64,000 bases of DNA from Pseudomonas sp. GR 6-02 (lineage in GTDB: Bacteria > Pseudomonadota > Gammaproteobacteria > Pseudomonadales > Pseudomonadaceae): NCBI RefSeq assembly GCF_001655615.1, contig NZ_CP011567.1, forward strand, positions 2,489,001-2,553,000. The letters are read 5' to 3'. Numbering within the stretch: the stretch's first letter is position 1; each line of letters begins with the position of its first letter. This document shows, in pieces, positions 63,787 through 64,000 of this stretch. The notes under the pieces were generated by a model. That model did no database searches. It had not been told where the DNA came from and was given only the letters and a program-made list of their open reading frames with translations. A program made the translations under genes and the position numbers.

Positions 63787-64000
63787 GATTTGCTCACCAG
63801 TTTGATAACCTGCTCATACATGTTCTGCTTGCCTTCATACCCAATGGTCGGCGTGATGTCGTTCTGCGAAATACCAATCTCTTCAATCGACTCGGTTGGG
63901 AAGTGAGCCCTGTCGAATACTTCATGAAGATTTGAGTTCACCCCTTTGGGAAGCCAAACTTCAGGGCCTGATTCATCAATTCGTGCCTTGGCAATAATAA
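63783..64000 (-). CDS. Unidentified protein, C-terminal part (runs off the right edge)
   Basis: The last 71 residues are visible, ending QNMYEQVIKLVSKS, with segments IAKARIDESGPEVWLPKGVN and SQNDITPTIGYEGKQN before it. The stop overlaps the start of the PLP enzyme gene (ATGA), so the two are translationally coupled and probably in one pathway. The 5' part lies outside the window. No family is recognised from this piece. Confidence 0.6.
   Translation of the reverse strand, partial: IIAKARIDESGPEVWLPKGVNSNLHEVFDRAHFPTESIEEIGISQNDITPTIGYEGKQNMYEQVIKLVSKS

Overview
The window looks like a chromosomal segment of a fluorescent-group Pseudomonas. The basis is GC-rich protein-coding DNA, REP/REPIN palindromes, the gacA-uvrC-pgsA-tRNA-Gly order, a TTG-started gacA, and a 3-hydroxybutyrate operon with a sigma-54 regulator. 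All names come from reading the translations and from family knowledge; no database search was run.

Left part (1-20.1 kb), core-like: the 3' end of pilU; a ketone-body unit (GntP permease, 3-hydroxybutyrate dehydrogenase, acetoacetyl-CoA synthetase) with a -24/-12 promoter and an HbcR-like activator; a YejABEF-type peptide ABC transporter; a parvulin; a lipase; a DAHP synthase behind an aromatic-rich leader peptide and terminator (attenuator); a nitrilase-family amidase and an acetyltransferase; then gacA, uvrC, pgsA and tRNA-Gly(GCC).

Middle part (20.1-52.35 kb), a catabolic island: the 3' end of tRNA-Gly plus about 165 bp of downstream DNA is repeated 32,250 bp further on (20081 and 52331). 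Between the copies lie two modules. The first is a complete N-methylglutamate pathway for methylamine (purU, folD, mgdABCD on the minus strand; gmaS, mgsABC, amtB on the plus strand) with an XRE-cupin regulator and three copies of a palindrome. The second resembles the trigonelline (N-methylnicotinate) pathway: luciferase-type oxygenase and flavin reductase, aldehyde dehydrogenase, alpha/beta hydrolase, succinate-semialdehyde dehydrogenase, NCS1 permease, PotABCD-type ABC importer, RibB-like protein, GntR/FCD regulator and several unexplained small proteins. Five copies of one 16-nt operator (TGGWATACCATAATAY, with one mismatch in one copy) sit in front of its transcription units. The proposed logic is that ring cleavage yields succinate semialdehyde, formate and methylamine, and the adjacent module recovers the nitrogen and C1 unit of the methylamine. 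No integrase is visible.

Right part (52.35-64 kb), accessory and decayed: an array of orphan Rhs C-terminal tips, each followed by an immunity-like gene (three exported, two membrane proteins with a PH-like tail). Several members are frameshifted. Next comes what looks like a damaged specialised-metabolite locus: a frameshifted BtrH-like gene, a MATE exporter, the C-terminal stub of an amino acid:carrier-protein ligase, an IS66-type remnant, a LysE exporter, an aminotransferase, a cystathionine gamma-synthase-type PLP enzyme, and an unidentified gene running off the right edge.
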